Shown: piece by piece, positions 1 to 9,977 of the stretch
Layout of the letters: each line of letters opens with the position of its first letter
Numbering within the stretch: the first letter of the stretch is position 1
Assembly: GCF_030439915.1 (NCBI RefSeq)
Contig: NZ_JAQFJG010000001.1
Location: 1-64,000, forward strand
Direction: 5' to 3'
Source: Streptococcus sp. SPS1
GTDB lineage: Bacteria; Bacillota; Bacilli; Lactobacillales; Streptococcaceae
DNA length: 64,000 nucleotides
The notes under the pieces: generated by a model
Databases searched by the model: none
What the model saw: the letters and a program-made list of their open reading frames with translations, nothing else
What the model was told of the DNA's origin: nothing
Made by a program: the position numbers and the translations under genes

Positions 1-415
1 TTCAGGGCTTACAACTTCTTCATCTTTGGTAGGATTTTCTGTAACAGTTCCGTCAGTAGAATTTACAGTGTAATGAGTCGTTTGTTTCACGATGTTATTA
101 TCGCGTTTAATATATTCTACCTTATCTTTAGCGCCATTTGCTGTATGAACAGTCTCAGTACTATTTGCAGTAACTTTTCCGGTTTGACGATTGACATCAT
201 ATGTCGTCACACGTTTCATGACATCATCGCCCTGTTTATAGTATTCTGTCTTGTCTGCGACACTCGTTATACCTGGGTTGCCTAAACTTTCAGGGCTTAC
301 AACTTCTTCATCTTTGGTAGGATTTTCTGTAACAGTTCCGTCAGTAGAATTTACAGTGTAATGAGTCGTTTGTTTCACGATGTTATTATCGCGTTTAATA
401 TATTCTACCTTATCT
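1..415 (-). repeat. Tandem module repeats inside the surface protein (288-bp period)
   Basis: Bases 1-127 and 289-415 are identical by eye over 127 bp and lie exactly 288 bp (96 codons) apart, in frame. Each encodes about 42 residues beginning DKVEYIKRDNN. The 161 bp between them encode a related but distinct module containing DKTEYYKQGDD and ending in TVHTANGAK. The array runs off the window, so the copy number is unknown. Confidence 0.9.
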
Positions 416-1923
416 GCCGGAGCAACTGCTTTCGTAGCTGTCCTTACGTTACTATAAAAGGAGCCCTTAGTTCTTGGTCTATAATCCTCATGATAAACTC
501 CACTGGAATCTGCTAATTCTATAACAGTTAAAGCCTTAAAACCACCCGTCCCTAATTTAGTAGCCTTATAATCATCTTTAGTGATGGTAACTTCCCTACT
601 TGATCCATTACCATCATTATTTGGAGATACATCTTTTGAGGCAATGATATTCGAGTAAGCAGGGTCAGGTTCATATCCGTCACCATAATCTTGCCCTCCT
701 TGACCTACCAAGTAGACTTTCATTTTAGCCCCTTGAGGTAATTTAGGAACAGCCGGAATACTAACTTTTATATCCGGCCTATAATTTCCTGTTACTTCTG
801 CTTTTCCTTTTAATTCTTCATTAGTAGTAATTATATTTGGTTTTTTAAAAATAGCATAGTACCCAAATTGGAATTCTTTATATGTATTCTTTGTTTCAAC
901 TCTTACAGTTACAACCCAACCACCACTTCTTGGAGTATTCCCTTCAAATGATACTGTTGCTTCATTTGAAGACTTATTTTCCTTTACTGTGAACGGGAAG
1001 CCTTGATCATGGTCTTTCGAGACTGTTATGGCTGTAATAGGTCCATCACCAGATATAGCCTTCACTTGAATACCAGTTCCTGTAAAGCCAAGTCCTTCTG
1101 GATAAGATATGATTTTTGTATTAGTAATATTACCCTTCGAATTCACTAATCCCATTTGTATTGTTGTTGATTCAGTTTTGGCGGCTTCACGTTTTCTTCT
1201 CCTAAAGTTATTAGCTCCTTCTATTTCGTCTTTGTCTATCTGATTACCATCCAGTAACTTGTGAGCTTTTTCGACAAGTTCTCCAGAAATCTTTCCGTCG
1301 TCTGAAAGTCCTAACTTTTCGTTGATGGTATCTGCTAAGTTTTTAAAATCTGCTGCCGACTCAGGATTGGATTCTTTCAATCTTTTAGATGCATCTATCA
1401 ATTTATCATATAACTGATACCCGTCTTCTTCTTGAGATTGATCTATCTTATCTTCTCTATTAGCTTCTTCTTTGATAATTGAGGATTTTTCTTCCAACTC
1501 TGGTTGTACTTCTTTTTTATCTTTTTCTTCCTCAAACACGGGAGATGATTCACCAGACACAGGTTTAACTACACCATCAACTTTTTCGTCACCTGTATTC
1601 TCTACTGTTGACTTAGCTTTTCCTTCACTATCTTTAGATGGAGTTCCTGGCTCTTTTTTCTCTGTCTCTTGAGTGTTTGGCTTAGCTCCTTCTTGTTCTA
1701 CGTTAAGATTTTGATTGCTTGTATCTGATGGCGGTAAGACAGATGGATTCCCAGTGTTGCCATTTCCATCCTGACTGACCACTTCTGTATTTGCTTCCGC
1801 CGCCTGGACTTCTGTCGCTGGATTAGCTACAAAAAAGACAGATCCTAGCAAGACTGAGGCTGCTCCGATTGAAAACTTGCGTATAGAAAAGCGTTGGCGC
1901 TCATTCATTTTAAACTGTTTCAT
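1..1923 (-). CDS. YSIRK-signal, repeat-containing surface protein (partial, N-terminal 641 residues)
   Basis: The reading frame starts at 1923 and is open to the window edge, so the C-terminus (and any LPXTG anchor) is missing. Residues 12-27 (FSIRKFSIGAASVLLG) form a YSIRK/G-S signal, typical of streptococcal proteins secreted at the septum and anchored by sortase. A long acidic, Ser/Thr/Pro/Glu-rich stretch follows to about residue 200, then a globular region from about residue 235, just after the basic patch RRRKRE. From about residue 504 the protein becomes repetitive: a module starting DKVEYIKRDNN, a different module starting LGNPGITSVADK, then the first module again. The start has an upstream AAGAAAGG. 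It is probably an adhesin or other cell-wall-anchored protein; the ligand cannot be told from the sequence. Confidence 0.9.
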   Translation of the reverse strand, partial: MKQFKMNERQRFSIRKFSIGAASVLLGSVFFVANPATEVQAAEANTEVVSQDGNGNTGNPSVLPPSDTSNQNLNVEQEGAKPNTQETEKKEPGTPSKDSEGKAKSTVENTGDEKVDGVVKPVSGESSPVFEEEKDKKEVQPELEEKSSIIKEEANREDKIDQSQEEDGYQLYDKLIDASKRLKESNPESAADFKNLADTINEKLGLSDDGKISGELVEKAHKLLDGNQIDKDEIEGANNFRRRKREAAKTESTTIQMGLVNSKGNITNTKIISYPEGLGFTGTGIQVKAISGDGPITAITVSKDHDQGFPFTVKENKSSNEATVSFEGNTPRSGGWVVTVRVETKNTYKEFQFGYYAIFKKPNIITTNEELKGKAEVTGNYRPDIKVSIPAVPKLPQGAKMKVYLVGQGGQDYGDGYEPDPAYSNIIASKDVSPNNDGNGSSREVTITKDDYKATKLGTGGFKALTVIELADSSGVYHEDYRPRTKGSFYSNVRTATKAVAPADKVEYIKRDNNIVKQTTHYTVNSTDGTVTENPTKDEEVVSPESLGNPGITSVADKTEYYKQGDDVMKRVTTYDVNRQTGKVTANSTETVHTANGAKDKVEYIKRDNNIVKQTTHYTVNSTDGTVTENPTKDEEVVSPE

Positions 1924-2065
1924 GGTTTTTTACCTTTCTTTCTACCCTGTCCATCTAGTCTCAAACCTCATCTAATGATTCCAGACTCGTTTTAAAAACA
2001 GGAAAACAGGACTTCATATCATCCTAAGCAGACAACAAAAATCCCAGCTTTTTTATTACAACTTC

Positions 2066-2094
2066 ATTATATCAACTTAGTTCCCTTCCTTCAA
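2066..2094 (-). promoter_or_regulatory. Promoter of the surface-protein gene
   Basis: On the minus strand TTGAAG (2094-2089), 17 bp, then TATAAT (2071-2066), preceded by TG in extended -10 position. It gives a 5' leader of about 140 nt before the ATG at 1923. Confidence 0.7.
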
Positions 2095-2122
2095 CCGCGC
2101 TTTGTTTTAGAAAATCAGTAAT

Positions 2123-2139
2123 TATATATATATATATAT
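2123..2139. repeat. (TA)8.5 dinucleotide tract upstream of the surface-protein promoter
   Basis: An uninterrupted TA run of 17 nt lies 28 bp upstream of the -35 box of the surface-protein promoter, inside the 541-bp gap between that gene and ybaB. Apart from this tract and the two promoters I see nothing else defined in the gap. Confidence 0.8.
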
Positions 2140-2336
2140 GCACGCCTTTGTTTAATAGGGTTTATAGATGTTTTTTATAAAATTCAATATATTTTTGGTT
2201 AGTTTTCAGAATTTTTACTTTTTGATGACAATTAATCAATGTTCCATTTAAGCAATCTCACCTAAACCTATTCTCTATCTTTTCTTAGTGATAACTTTCA
2301 TATATGAGATAAATGAAAGACTATAGTGCAAAAAAA

Positions 2337-2345
2337 TGGTACAAT
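2337..2345 (+). promoter_or_regulatory. Extended -10 promoter of ybaB
   Basis: TGGTACAAT at 2337-2345 matches the extended -10 consensus. No strong -35 is visible. It leaves a leader of about 110 nt before ybaB. Confidence 0.55.
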
Positions 2346-2464
2346 GTAGTATGTACTTGGAACTATTAAGCTACACAGTAAAGTAGTTGCAAGACACAAT
2401 CTACTCACTATTTAAAAAATATAAGGGAATTAACCCTTGATATGAAAGGAATTTTAGAAATCTT

Positions 2465-2764
2465 ATGATGAACATGCAAAACATGATGCGCCAAGCACAA
2501 AAACTTCAAAAACAAATGGAACAAAGCCAAGCTGAACTTGCTGCTATGCAATTTGTTGGCAAATCTGCTCAAGACCTTGTCCAAGCGACCTTAACTGGAG
2601 ATAAGAAAGTTGTCAGCATTGACTTCAATCCAGCTGTCGTTGACCCAGAAGACCTTGAAACTCTTTCTGATATGACCGTTCAAGCCATCAACTCTGCTCT
2701 TGAACAAATCGATGAGACTACCAAGAAAAAACTGGGTGCTTTCGCTGGGAAATTGCCATTCTAA
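2465..2764 (+). CDS. ybaB: YbaB/EbfC family nucleoid-associated protein
   Basis: A 99-residue protein of normal length for the YbaB/EbfC family, small dimeric DNA-binding proteins that coat the nucleoid. The N-terminus is a Met/Gln-rich helix ([20 protein letters not shown]) followed by the family core [16 protein letters not shown] and [10 protein letters not shown]. In many bacteria ybaB follows dnaX and precedes recR; here it stands alone between a surface-protein gene and a membrane GDPD gene. ATG codons occur at 2465 and 2468, and the best AAGGA lies about 14 nt upstream, so the exact start is uncertain by one codon. A terminator follows at once. Confidence 0.93.
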
Positions 2765-2808
2765 TCATAAGAAAAACAAGCATTCAAGAGAATACTTGCC
2801 TATCGTCG

Positions 2809-2831
2809 GAGGAACAACTGTTCCTCTTTTT
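2809..2831 (+). terminator. Terminator of ybaB
   Basis: GAGGAAC / GTTCCTC stem with an AACT loop followed by TTTTT. A second, imperfect hairpin (2778-2798) lies just upstream. Confidence 0.75.
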
Positions 2832-2836
2832 ACTTA

Positions 2837-4600
2837 CTAAAAATTAAAGAATTCCATGGCCTGTTTAAAAAGCAATTCAGTATACTCTGGGTCTTCTTGG
2901 GCAATGGTAACCTGGTCTTGAATCATTTCCAAGTCATCTGTTATCATACCATCTGCTCCTAACTGAACAGATTTATCAAAGGACTCTGAACTATTGATGG
3001 TCCAAACGTACAATTTCTGATCGGTATTCCAAAGCTTGTTGACAAAATTTTCATCCAAAGTTGAATACTCCATGGTATAACCTGTAGCTTTCGTTCTTGG
3101 GAAAATACTATTGTAAGGTAGGATGAAATAAACTGGAATTTGTGAGTCATAGGCCAACACCTGGTCAATCACATGGTAGTCCAAGGATTGCATTTGGTGA
3201 CCATTCTGCTTAATGATGACTCCATATTTGTCCATAAAGCGTTTCATCATATCTGGACTATCTTTTCGACTGGTTTTAATTTCAATGAGGAGTTTTTGAT
3301 GCAATTCATTGGCTTTGTTGAGATAAGCATCAAAACTAGACACCTTGCTATGATAGCCATTTTCTGAAATATCGAGTTTGGTTAATTCTTCCAAGGTTAA
3401 ATCCTGAGGATTGGCATTAACTCCTGTCAGATTCTTGATATTGGCATCATGCATCATGACAAACTGCCCATCTTTTGTTTCCTGAACATCTGTCTCAACG
3501 AAATCTGGAGATAACTGAGCGGTTTTTTCTAGTGATTGGACGGTATTTTGAACACCATTTTTATCTGAAACACCGCGATGAGAGATAATTAAAGGTTTAT
3601 GTGAAACTGGAGCTTCTAAATAAACATAACCCTCAAGAGCGAAAAAGATACAAGCACAGCCCATCACTCCCCATCTCATCCAGTGGTCTTTCTTTCTCCT
3701 TGGTGTGATTTCTAATTCTTCCCCTGTCAAAAAGGAAACAAACTTAATAAGGAAATAGGTCAAGGCCATATAGTGGAAATTCTTAATCAAGACAAAATTG
3801 ATAATTCCTAGTACAAGAGATTCCTTATGGGTCACTCCATCCATCAGTACCTGACTCGCTAAGATTGGAATCAAGAGAAGAATGAAAAATAGATACGTTT
3901 TGACGATAATCCAAAGCAAGTTCCAAATATAAAACCAGGATTGCCTTTTCGTCTTCTCAAGACTGTATCTGACTGCTTCTTTGACTGTTTTCTTCTCAAA
4001 CAAAAGCTGGGGTAGGGCAAACATCAAACGTATTGAAATGTAAAACAGCAGCAAGGCTAGAACAGTGATTACCAAACCGACCAACCAGTACTTATCTTCT
4101 ACATAGGCTACTATGAATTCCGGAATGACGATTTTATTGAGGTAATAAATCTTTAAAATCTTTCGAATCAATGGAAAAAGCATCATGACATAAAAGAAAA
4201 TAAAGGCCATTTTTGAAATCGTCACTTGCTTCATAAACAAGAAACTTTGGCGAAAGACCTTGCGACTGTACTCCAGCAAAGTTCTCTTTTCATGATAGAG
4301 GAGGTGTCGAGCTCCGATAAAGAGAAGTCCTATCTGGTAATAGGCGATCAGTAAATTAACGATTACCAAAACAAATAAAGCAAGACTAACAAAGGGAGAA
4401 CCCTTTATAATGGCAAAAATATTGTTGTAAGAAAGAAAGAGATAGCCTGTCTGACGGAGCAAAAGTCCAGCAATCCAAGAATTTGATGGTAACCAGACAA
4501 ACTCAATCATCATGAATATCAAGAAAAATAGAAAGAGGATTTTATCAAGATTGAGGTAAATCTGTTTAAAACCCAATTTTTTAGGTTTTTCAGGTTTCAT
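2837..4600 (-). CDS. Membrane-anchored glycerophosphodiester phosphodiesterase
   Basis: About 587 residues from the ATG at 4600, which has AGGAG five bases upstream; a GTG at 4606 is an in-frame alternative. The first about 320 residues hold eight or so hydrophobic segments (GlpQ/YqiK-like membrane domain). A GDPD catalytic domain then runs to the C-terminus: HRG (ISHRGVSD), the metal-binding ETD (FVETDVQETKDG) and the second histidine (VMMHD) are all present. GDPD enzymes hydrolyse glycerophosphodiesters to glycerol-3-phosphate and an alcohol; the fused membrane domain suggests a lipid or teichoic-acid-derived substrate, which is inference. The gene starts 8 bases after the stop of the exonuclease gene upstream, so the two are probably one transcript. 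Confidence 0.9.
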   Translation of the reverse strand: MKPEKPKKLGFKQIYLNLDKILFLFFLIFMMIEFVWLPSNSWIAGLLLRQTGYLFLSYNNIFAIIKGSPFVSLALFVLVIVNLLIAYYQIGLLFIGARHLLYHEKRTLLEYSRKVFRQSFLFMKQVTISKMAFIFFYVMMLFPLIRKILKIYYLNKIVIPEFIVAYVEDKYWLVGLVITVLALLLFYISIRLMFALPQLLFEKKTVKEAVRYSLEKTKRQSWFYIWNLLWIIVKTYLFFILLLIPILASQVLMDGVTHKESLVLGIINFVLIKNFHYMALTYFLIKFVSFLTGEELEITPRRKKDHWMRWGVMGCACIFFALEGYVYLEAPVSHKPLIISHRGVSDKNGVQNTVQSLEKTAQLSPDFVETDVQETKDGQFVMMHDANIKNLTGVNANPQDLTLEELTKLDISENGYHSKVSSFDAYLNKANELHQKLLIEIKTSRKDSPDMMKRFMDKYGVIIKQNGHQMQSLDYHVIDQVLAYDSQIPVYFILPYNSIFPRTKATGYTMEYSTLDENFVNKLWNTDQKLYVWTINSSESFDKSVQLGADGMITDDLEMIQDQVTIAQEDPEYTELLFKQAMEFFNF

Positions 4601-4608
4601 AGGCACTC

Positions 4609-5199
4609 CTAGTCAAATAATTGAGACAAGTCCAAGCCACCAAAAGGATTGTTTGATAGGCTACTTTCCGTCTCTAACAATTCTCTAGCTTGATCCGACT
4701 CTAAGAAGGATTCGTAAACACGCGCCGTCATCCGAGCATCCTCTAAACTATTATGGGACTGACCTTGAAATCCAAGAAATGAGGCAACAGTTTGCAATTT
4801 GAGATTGGCAATACCGTGTAAATCCGAACTACGACGTTCAAAAGCTTCATCATACAGATCCACCTTGTACTGCTGGCTGTAGTCTAAACCATGCTCTGCT
4901 AGAATAGGCAAATCACTTTTAGCAGCATTGTAGCCTACCATCGGCAAAGCACCCACAAAATCTTGGAAATCTTTTATAACTTCCTCCACTGGAGGAGCAT
5001 CTTTTAAGGTTTCGGCTGTAATCCCAGTCAATCCATTGATAAAACTCTTTAGAGGCACACTAGTATGAACATAGGAATCATAGGCATCGATTTCCTGACC
5101 ATCTCTAAAACGCACTGCCGATACTTGAATCAAGTGTGTTTGTCCTTCGTGCTGATTAAATTCTAAGTCAAAAGCAATGTAATCTTCTAATCGTTCCAT
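4609..5199 (-). CDS. DnaQ-like 3'-5' exonuclease (DEDDh family)
   Basis: A 196-residue protein with the exonuclease fold of DNA polymerase III epsilon: ExoI motif FDLEFNQ near residue 10, ExoII around GYNAAKSDLP, and ExoIII SHNSLEDARMT with the DEDDh histidine and aspartate. There is no polymerase or helicase fusion, so it is a stand-alone exonuclease acting on DNA or RNA ends. The ATG at 5199 follows AGGAGAGG. It is the first gene of a pair with the membrane GDPD. A BOX element sits upstream, where its promoter would be expected. Confidence 0.85.
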   Translation of the reverse strand: MERLEDYIAFDLEFNQHEGQTHLIQVSAVRFRDGQEIDAYDSYVHTSVPLKSFINGLTGITAETLKDAPPVEEVIKDFQDFVGALPMVGYNAAKSDLPILAEHGLDYSQQYKVDLYDEAFERRSSDLHGIANLKLQTVASFLGFQGQSHNSLEDARMTARVYESFLESDQARELLETESSLSNNPFGGLDLSQLFD

Positions 5200-5225
5200 T
5201 TTCTACCTCTCCTATACTGTTATTT

Positions 5226-5424
5226 TATACTCTTAGAAAATCTCTTCAAACCGCGTCAGCTTCGCCTTGCCGTAGATATAGTTACTGACTTCGTCAGTTT
5301 CATCCGCAACCTCAAAAACATGTTTTGAGCTGACTTCGTCAGTCTTATCTACAACCTCAAAGCAGCGCTTTGAGCAGCCTGCAGCTCGCTTCCTAGTTTG
5401 CTCTTTGATTTTCATTGAGTATTA
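5226..5424 (+). repeat. BOX element, boxA-boxB-boxB-boxC
   Basis: Begins with boxA (ATACTCTTAGAAAATCTC...), carries the CGTCAGCTTCGCCTTGCCG core, two 45-bp boxB copies each containing TGACTTCGTCAG (at about 5286 and 5331), and ends with boxC (TTTGATTTTCATTGAGTAT). BOX repeats are non-autonomous, highly structured elements of S. pneumoniae and close relatives. This one lies between rocS and the exonuclease gene. Confidence 0.92.
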
Positions 5425-5494
5425 ATTGAGCAACTATACTATTTAGAAACAAAAGAAGCCATCAGGTTAGCATTTAACCTAAACAGCTCCTTGA

Positions 5495-5986
5495 TTATCC
5501 TCCAAATAAACGAGCAAAAAAGCCTTTCTTAGTTGATTGGACTTCTTCTTTTGCTTGGTCCAGCTCTAGCTTAAGATTTTCTTGATCCTTCATGGCTTGA
5601 AGTGTCAATTGTTGCTGCTGATCGAGTTGTTTGTCTTTCTCAGCAATCTGACGGTCTTTGATGCGCATTTGCTCGTCTTTTTCTGATAACTGACGATCCT
5701 TGGCTTTTAATTGTTCATAGAGACGAAGAATTTCTGCATTCTTCTCATCAACCAAAATCTCCATCAGTTCACGTTGCTTGACATCTTCACTGACAGGCTC
5801 ATCTTCAAAAATCGTTTTTTTATAGATTTCTTCTAGCTTAATCAAGCCACTTCTGGTAACGACTGTTACCCCTTTGTCATTTTTATCTGTGTCTTCTTCT
5901 GGTAATTCTTTGACACGGTTATTGATTGCTTGGCGAGATAATCCTAAGACCTCTGCAATCTCACTGACGGTCATTTCAATACTCAT
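5495..5986 (-). CDS. rocS: RocS, regulator of chromosome segregation
   Basis: A 163-residue protein matching pneumococcal RocS in length and architecture: an N-terminal helix-turn-helix (VSEIAEVLGLSRQAINNRVK, residues 8-27), a charged coiled coil from about residue 65 to 150 with repeated KDRQ(L/I)(S/A)EKD units, and a C-terminal amphipathic helix KKGFFARLFGG. Published work on S. pneumoniae RocS shows it binds DNA and the membrane through these ends and links chromosome segregation to division and capsule synthesis. It lies downstream of mtnN but has its own strong promoter overlapping the mtnN 3' end. Confidence 0.88.
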   Translation of the reverse strand: MSIEMTVSEIAEVLGLSRQAINNRVKELPEEDTDKNDKGVTVVTRSGLIKLEEIYKKTIFEDEPVSEDVKQRELMEILVDEKNAEILRLYEQLKAKDRQLSEKDEQMRIKDRQIAEKDKQLDQQQQLTLQAMKDQENLKLELDQAKEEVQSTKKGFFARLFGG

Positions 5987-6025
5987 AATATCCTCTGAAA
6001 CGTTTTCTAGCTTTTCTTTATTTAA

Positions 6026-6054
6026 ATCTTATCATAAGCTAGAAAAACTGTCAA
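6026..6054 (-). promoter_or_regulatory. Promoter of rocS
   Basis: Perfect -35 TTGACA (6054-6049), 17-bp spacer, -10 TAAGAT (6031-6026), starting within about 10 bp of the mtnN stop codon. It allows rocS expression independent of the glmU-mtnN transcript. Confidence 0.8.
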
Positions 6055-6062
6055 ATTTTCGC

Positions 6063-6755
6063 TTAATCTAAAGCCTTCAAAAAGGCTAATAAGACTTGGG
6101 CAGAGCGACGTCCAGCTTCTATAATAAACTCATCAAAAGAGATGTTTGCTTCATGGTTGGCATTGTCACTCATAGCTCGAATGACTAAGACTGGAAGATT
6201 AAGAGCATGCGCTGCCTGAGCAATAGCTGCCCCCTCCATCTCCACGGCTAAAACTTCTGGAAAATGGGACTTAATCGCTTCTATCTTGTCATTTCCTGCA
6301 ACAAAACTATCTCCTGTAGCAATCAAACCAAGATGCCAGTTTTGATCCAATTGAGATAAACTCTCTTGGATTTTGGCAACAAAGGTTTTGTCTGATTCGA
6401 AATAAAGCGGTTGTTGCGCCATTTGTCCATAAGCATAGCCAAAAGCTGTGACATCCACATCATGATAGACTAATTTGTCAGCAATCACAACATCCCCAAC
6501 AGCGATACCTTCTGCTACTGCCCCAGCTGAACCTGTATTGATAAGAGCATCCACTTGAAAATGATCAGCCAAAATCGCCACACTCATAGCAGACATGACC
6601 TTACCAATTCCACTTTCTACAAGAACGACTTCATGCGAGGCAATGGTGCCTGTATGATAGGTATTCCCCAAAACAACTTGCTCTTGGGCATTTTCTAAAT
6701 GCTGTACCAAATAAGCTAGTTCTTCTGGCATAGCCGCAATAATTCCTATTTTCAT
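6063..6755 (-). CDS. mtnN: 5'-methylthioadenosine/S-adenosylhomocysteine nucleosidase
   Basis: 230 residues, standard length for Pfs/MtnN. Visible motifs are the N-terminal IGIIAAMPEE with its catalytic glutamate, NTGSAGA, AVEMEGAAIA (ribose-binding Met-Glu) and the catalytic Asp in MSDNAN. The enzyme cleaves MTA and S-adenosylhomocysteine, freeing adenine and leaving S-ribosylhomocysteine for LuxS, so it serves methyl-cycle recycling and AI-2 synthesis. It is the fourth gene of the run glmU - Nudix - macP - mtnN, with 16 bases between it and macP. Confidence 0.96.
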   Translation of the reverse strand: MKIGIIAAMPEELAYLVQHLENAQEQVVLGNTYHTGTIASHEVVLVESGIGKVMSAMSVAILADHFQVDALINTGSAGAVAEGIAVGDVVIADKLVYHDVDVTAFGYAYGQMAQQPLYFESDKTFVAKIQESLSQLDQNWHLGLIATGDSFVAGNDKIEAIKSHFPEVLAVEMEGAAIAQAAHALNLPVLVIRAMSDNANHEANISFDEFIIEAGRRSAQVLLAFLKALD

Positions 6756-6771
6756 TTCAATTCCTTTTCTA

Positions 6772-7086
6772 TTACAAAAGTTTCATTGCTAAGACAAGCA
6801 AAATTAAGAGAAAGATGACTGCAAATAAAATCTTATTTAACTTAGAATTGAAGACATTTCTCTTGGTATTTTCAATGCGACGGCTTTTATGAATAGACGG
6901 TTCGACCTGAATCTTCAAGGTTTCCTGGCTAAAACCATGATCCTTAGGATTGGCATAACCAAAACGGGAAGAAGAGGTTGGTAAAATCTTAGTCTCCTCA
7001 TTATCATCTAGCAAAGGAGGACCTGAAATTTTTTCGCCTCTATTAGCTCTTTCAATCATTTCATCCGTTAATAAAGGTTTCCCCAT
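6772..7086 (-). CDS. macP: MacP, membrane activator of PBP2a
   Basis: The ATG at 7086 has AGAGGAGG six bases upstream and gives 104 residues, the pneumococcal MacP length; a longer frame to 7119 lacks such a site. The sequence begins [14 protein letters not shown], has a cytoplasmic region with the acidic NEETKILPT stretch, and ends in one membrane helix ([19 protein letters not shown]). Thr32 in EETK is at the position reported to be phosphorylated by StkP in S. pneumoniae, where MacP activates the peptidoglycan synthase PBP2a. The gene sits between the Nudix gene and mtnN in an apparent glmU operon. Confidence 0.9.
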   Translation of the reverse strand: MGKPLLTDEMIERANRGEKISGPPLLDDNEETKILPTSSSRFGYANPKDHGFSQETLKIQVEPSIHKSRRIENTKRNVFNSKLNKILFAVIFLLILLVLAMKLL

Positions 7087-7097
7087 ACTGACCTCCT

Positions 7098-7643
7098 CTA
7101 TTTTTTGTGCAATTCCCAATATTGAACAGCCATAATTGTCTTGGCATCACAGATATGACCTGATTGGATTAATTCCTTGGCTTCTTCTAAGCTCACTTCA
7201 AGGACTTCCAAGGTTTCATCTTCATCCTGCGGACGCGGATTTTCCACTTTTGTCAAATCACTGGCTAGGTATAGTTTTAACTTTTCATTACAAAAGCCAA
7301 TGGCTGAGTAAAAATCATATAAGAGTTCTAATTTCCCTGTATAGGCTGTTTCTTCCTCTAATTCACGCAGAGCTGCTGCAATAGGGTCTGTATTTTCTCC
7401 TACTTCCAATTTTCCAGCTGGAATTTCGTAAGAGACAGCCTCAATAGCTTTGCGGTACTGCTTGACCAAGATAAGTTTTTGCTCATCCGTTACTGCTAAA
7501 ACACAGACAGCTCCATTGTGAAAAATCAAATCCCGCTGGGCAGTTCCCTTGCCTTCTGGTAATTCAACCTGATCTTGGACCAGTTTAAAAATTGGCCCTT
7601 GATAGATTTCTTTTCGGCTAAGCGTTTTTTCTTCAAATTCCAT
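7098..7643 (-). CDS. Nudix hydrolase, ADP-ribose pyrophosphatase type
   Basis: 181 residues. The Nudix box is clear: [20 protein letters not shown] running on into EEETAYTG, with the REL-EE metal-binding residues. The N-terminal half ([20 protein letters not shown]) and the [19 protein letters not shown] segment are typical of the ADP-ribose pyrophosphatase (NudF-like) subgroup, which hydrolyses ADP-ribose to AMP and ribose 5-phosphate. It starts 9 bases after the glmU stop codon, so it is co-transcribed with glmU. Confidence 0.88.
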   Translation of the reverse strand: MEFEEKTLSRKEIYQGPIFKLVQDQVELPEGKGTAQRDLIFHNGAVCVLAVTDEQKLILVKQYRKAIEAVSYEIPAGKLEVGENTDPIAAALRELEEETAYTGKLELLYDFYSAIGFCNEKLKLYLASDLTKVENPRPQDEDETLEVLEVSLEEAKELIQSGHICDAKTIMAVQYWELHKK

Positions 7644-7652
7644 GACAGACTC

Positions 7653-9047
<1,395 letters not shown>

Positions 9048-9063
9048 CTAGAAATTCCCTTTT

Positions 9064-9072
9064 ATTATACCA
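9064..9072 (-). promoter_or_regulatory. Extended -10 promoter of the glmU operon
   Basis: TGGTATAAT on the minus strand (9072-9064), about 30 nt before the glmU start. The -35 is weak. Confidence 0.65.
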
Positions 9073-9139
9073 TATTTCAAATCATTCCGCGCTCTTGAAT
9101 GAAAAAATGCTCTAAAGTCTCTTCTTTAACCCATTTTTT

Positions 9140-9168
9140 TTGATTTTTTTTCATTTTTAGGGTAAAAT
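9140..9168 (+). promoter_or_regulatory. Promoter of the GH25 gene, placed for a leaderless mRNA
   Basis: TTGATT (9140-9145), 17 bp, TAAAAT (9163-9168). The ATG follows only 8 nt after the -10, where transcription would start, and no Shine-Dalgarno is present. Confidence 0.6.
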
Positions 9169-9176
9169 TATGAGAT

Positions 9177-9977
9177 ATGAGAAAACAAATTCATCCACTT
9201 ATTTTATTTAGTTTTTTGGGGATTATGATGTTCATTTTAATCATCAATCGCCCACTTAATGATAACCAATCCTTTAAAACAAAATCCAACATAGCGCAGA
9301 TTGAAGCACAGGCTTTGAAACACTTAGACAAACCGATTATTGACCTCTCTGGCTGGCAGCGTCCTGAGGAAATCAACTACGATGCCCTCTCACAAAATAT
9401 TTCAGGCGCTATTGTTCGTGTTCACAGTGGTGCTCAAACGACAAAAGAAAATGATGCTTCCTTTATCAATGGAATAGACAAGGCCTATAAGAGTCATATC
9501 ACTGAACTTCAAAAGCGGAATGTCCCCGTTGGGGTCTACGCTTATGTAGCTGGAAAAAGTGTCCAAGAAATGGAAAAAGCCGCTGAAGTTTTCTACAATG
9601 CTGCCTCTCCTTACAGCCCTAGTTACTATTGGCTAGACGTAGAAGACAAAACCATGTCCAATATGAACGAGGGTGTTGAAGCTTTTCGAGCAAAACTAGC
9701 ATCACTAGGTGCTAAAAACATCGGCATCTACGTTGGGGTCTATTTCATGGAAGAACATAGTATTGAGACAGGCAAGTTTACCTCTGTTTGGATTCCGTCC
9801 TACGGCTCAAACTCAGGATTTTTGGAGAGCAGTCCTAAAACTGATTTAGATTATGATATTCACCAATACACATCTAAAGGGAAAATTGCCGGCTTTGACC
9901 ACAATTTGGATATCAACGTCATCTCTCCCTTAAAAAATAAAGAAGAAACCTTTCGAAAACTCTTTTTAAAACCTTAA
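9177..9977 (+). CDS. Membrane-anchored GH25 (lysozyme-like) protein
   Basis: 266 residues: one N-terminal membrane segment (residues 8-23), a short linker, then a glycoside hydrolase family 25 domain starting PIIDLSGWQRPEEINYDAL near residue 53, with the IVRVHSGAQ strand and the acidic catalytic strand YYWLDVEDKT (GH25 D-x-E). GH25 enzymes are N-acetylmuramidases cutting peptidoglycan between MurNAc and GlcNAc. No choline-binding repeats are present, so unlike phage or LytC-type lysozymes it is held by the membrane anchor. It is divergent from glmU and predicted to be translated from a leaderless mRNA. Confidence 0.85.
   Translation: MRKQIHPLILFSFLGIMMFILIINRPLNDNQSFKTKSNIAQIEAQALKHLDKPIIDLSGWQRPEEINYDALSQNISGAIVRVHSGAQTTKENDASFINGIDKAYKSHITELQKRNVPVGVYAYVAGKSVQEMEKAAEVFYNAASPYSPSYYWLDVEDKTMSNMNEGVEAFRAKLASLGAKNIGIYVGVYFMEEHSIETGKFTSVWIPSYGSNSGFLESSPKTDLDYDIHQYTSKGKIAGFDHNLDINVISPLKNKEETFRKLFLKP

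Noticed and set aside
1924..2464. Small gene or riboswitch in the 541-bp gap upstream of ybaB
   Set aside because: No frame with a ribosome-binding site and no conserved RNA structure was visible; only two promoters and the TA tract.
5233..5415. Open frame of 60 codons on the minus strand
   Set aside because: It lies entirely within a BOX repeat and its repeated residues (KTDEVSS, ETDEVSN) simply reflect boxB copies.
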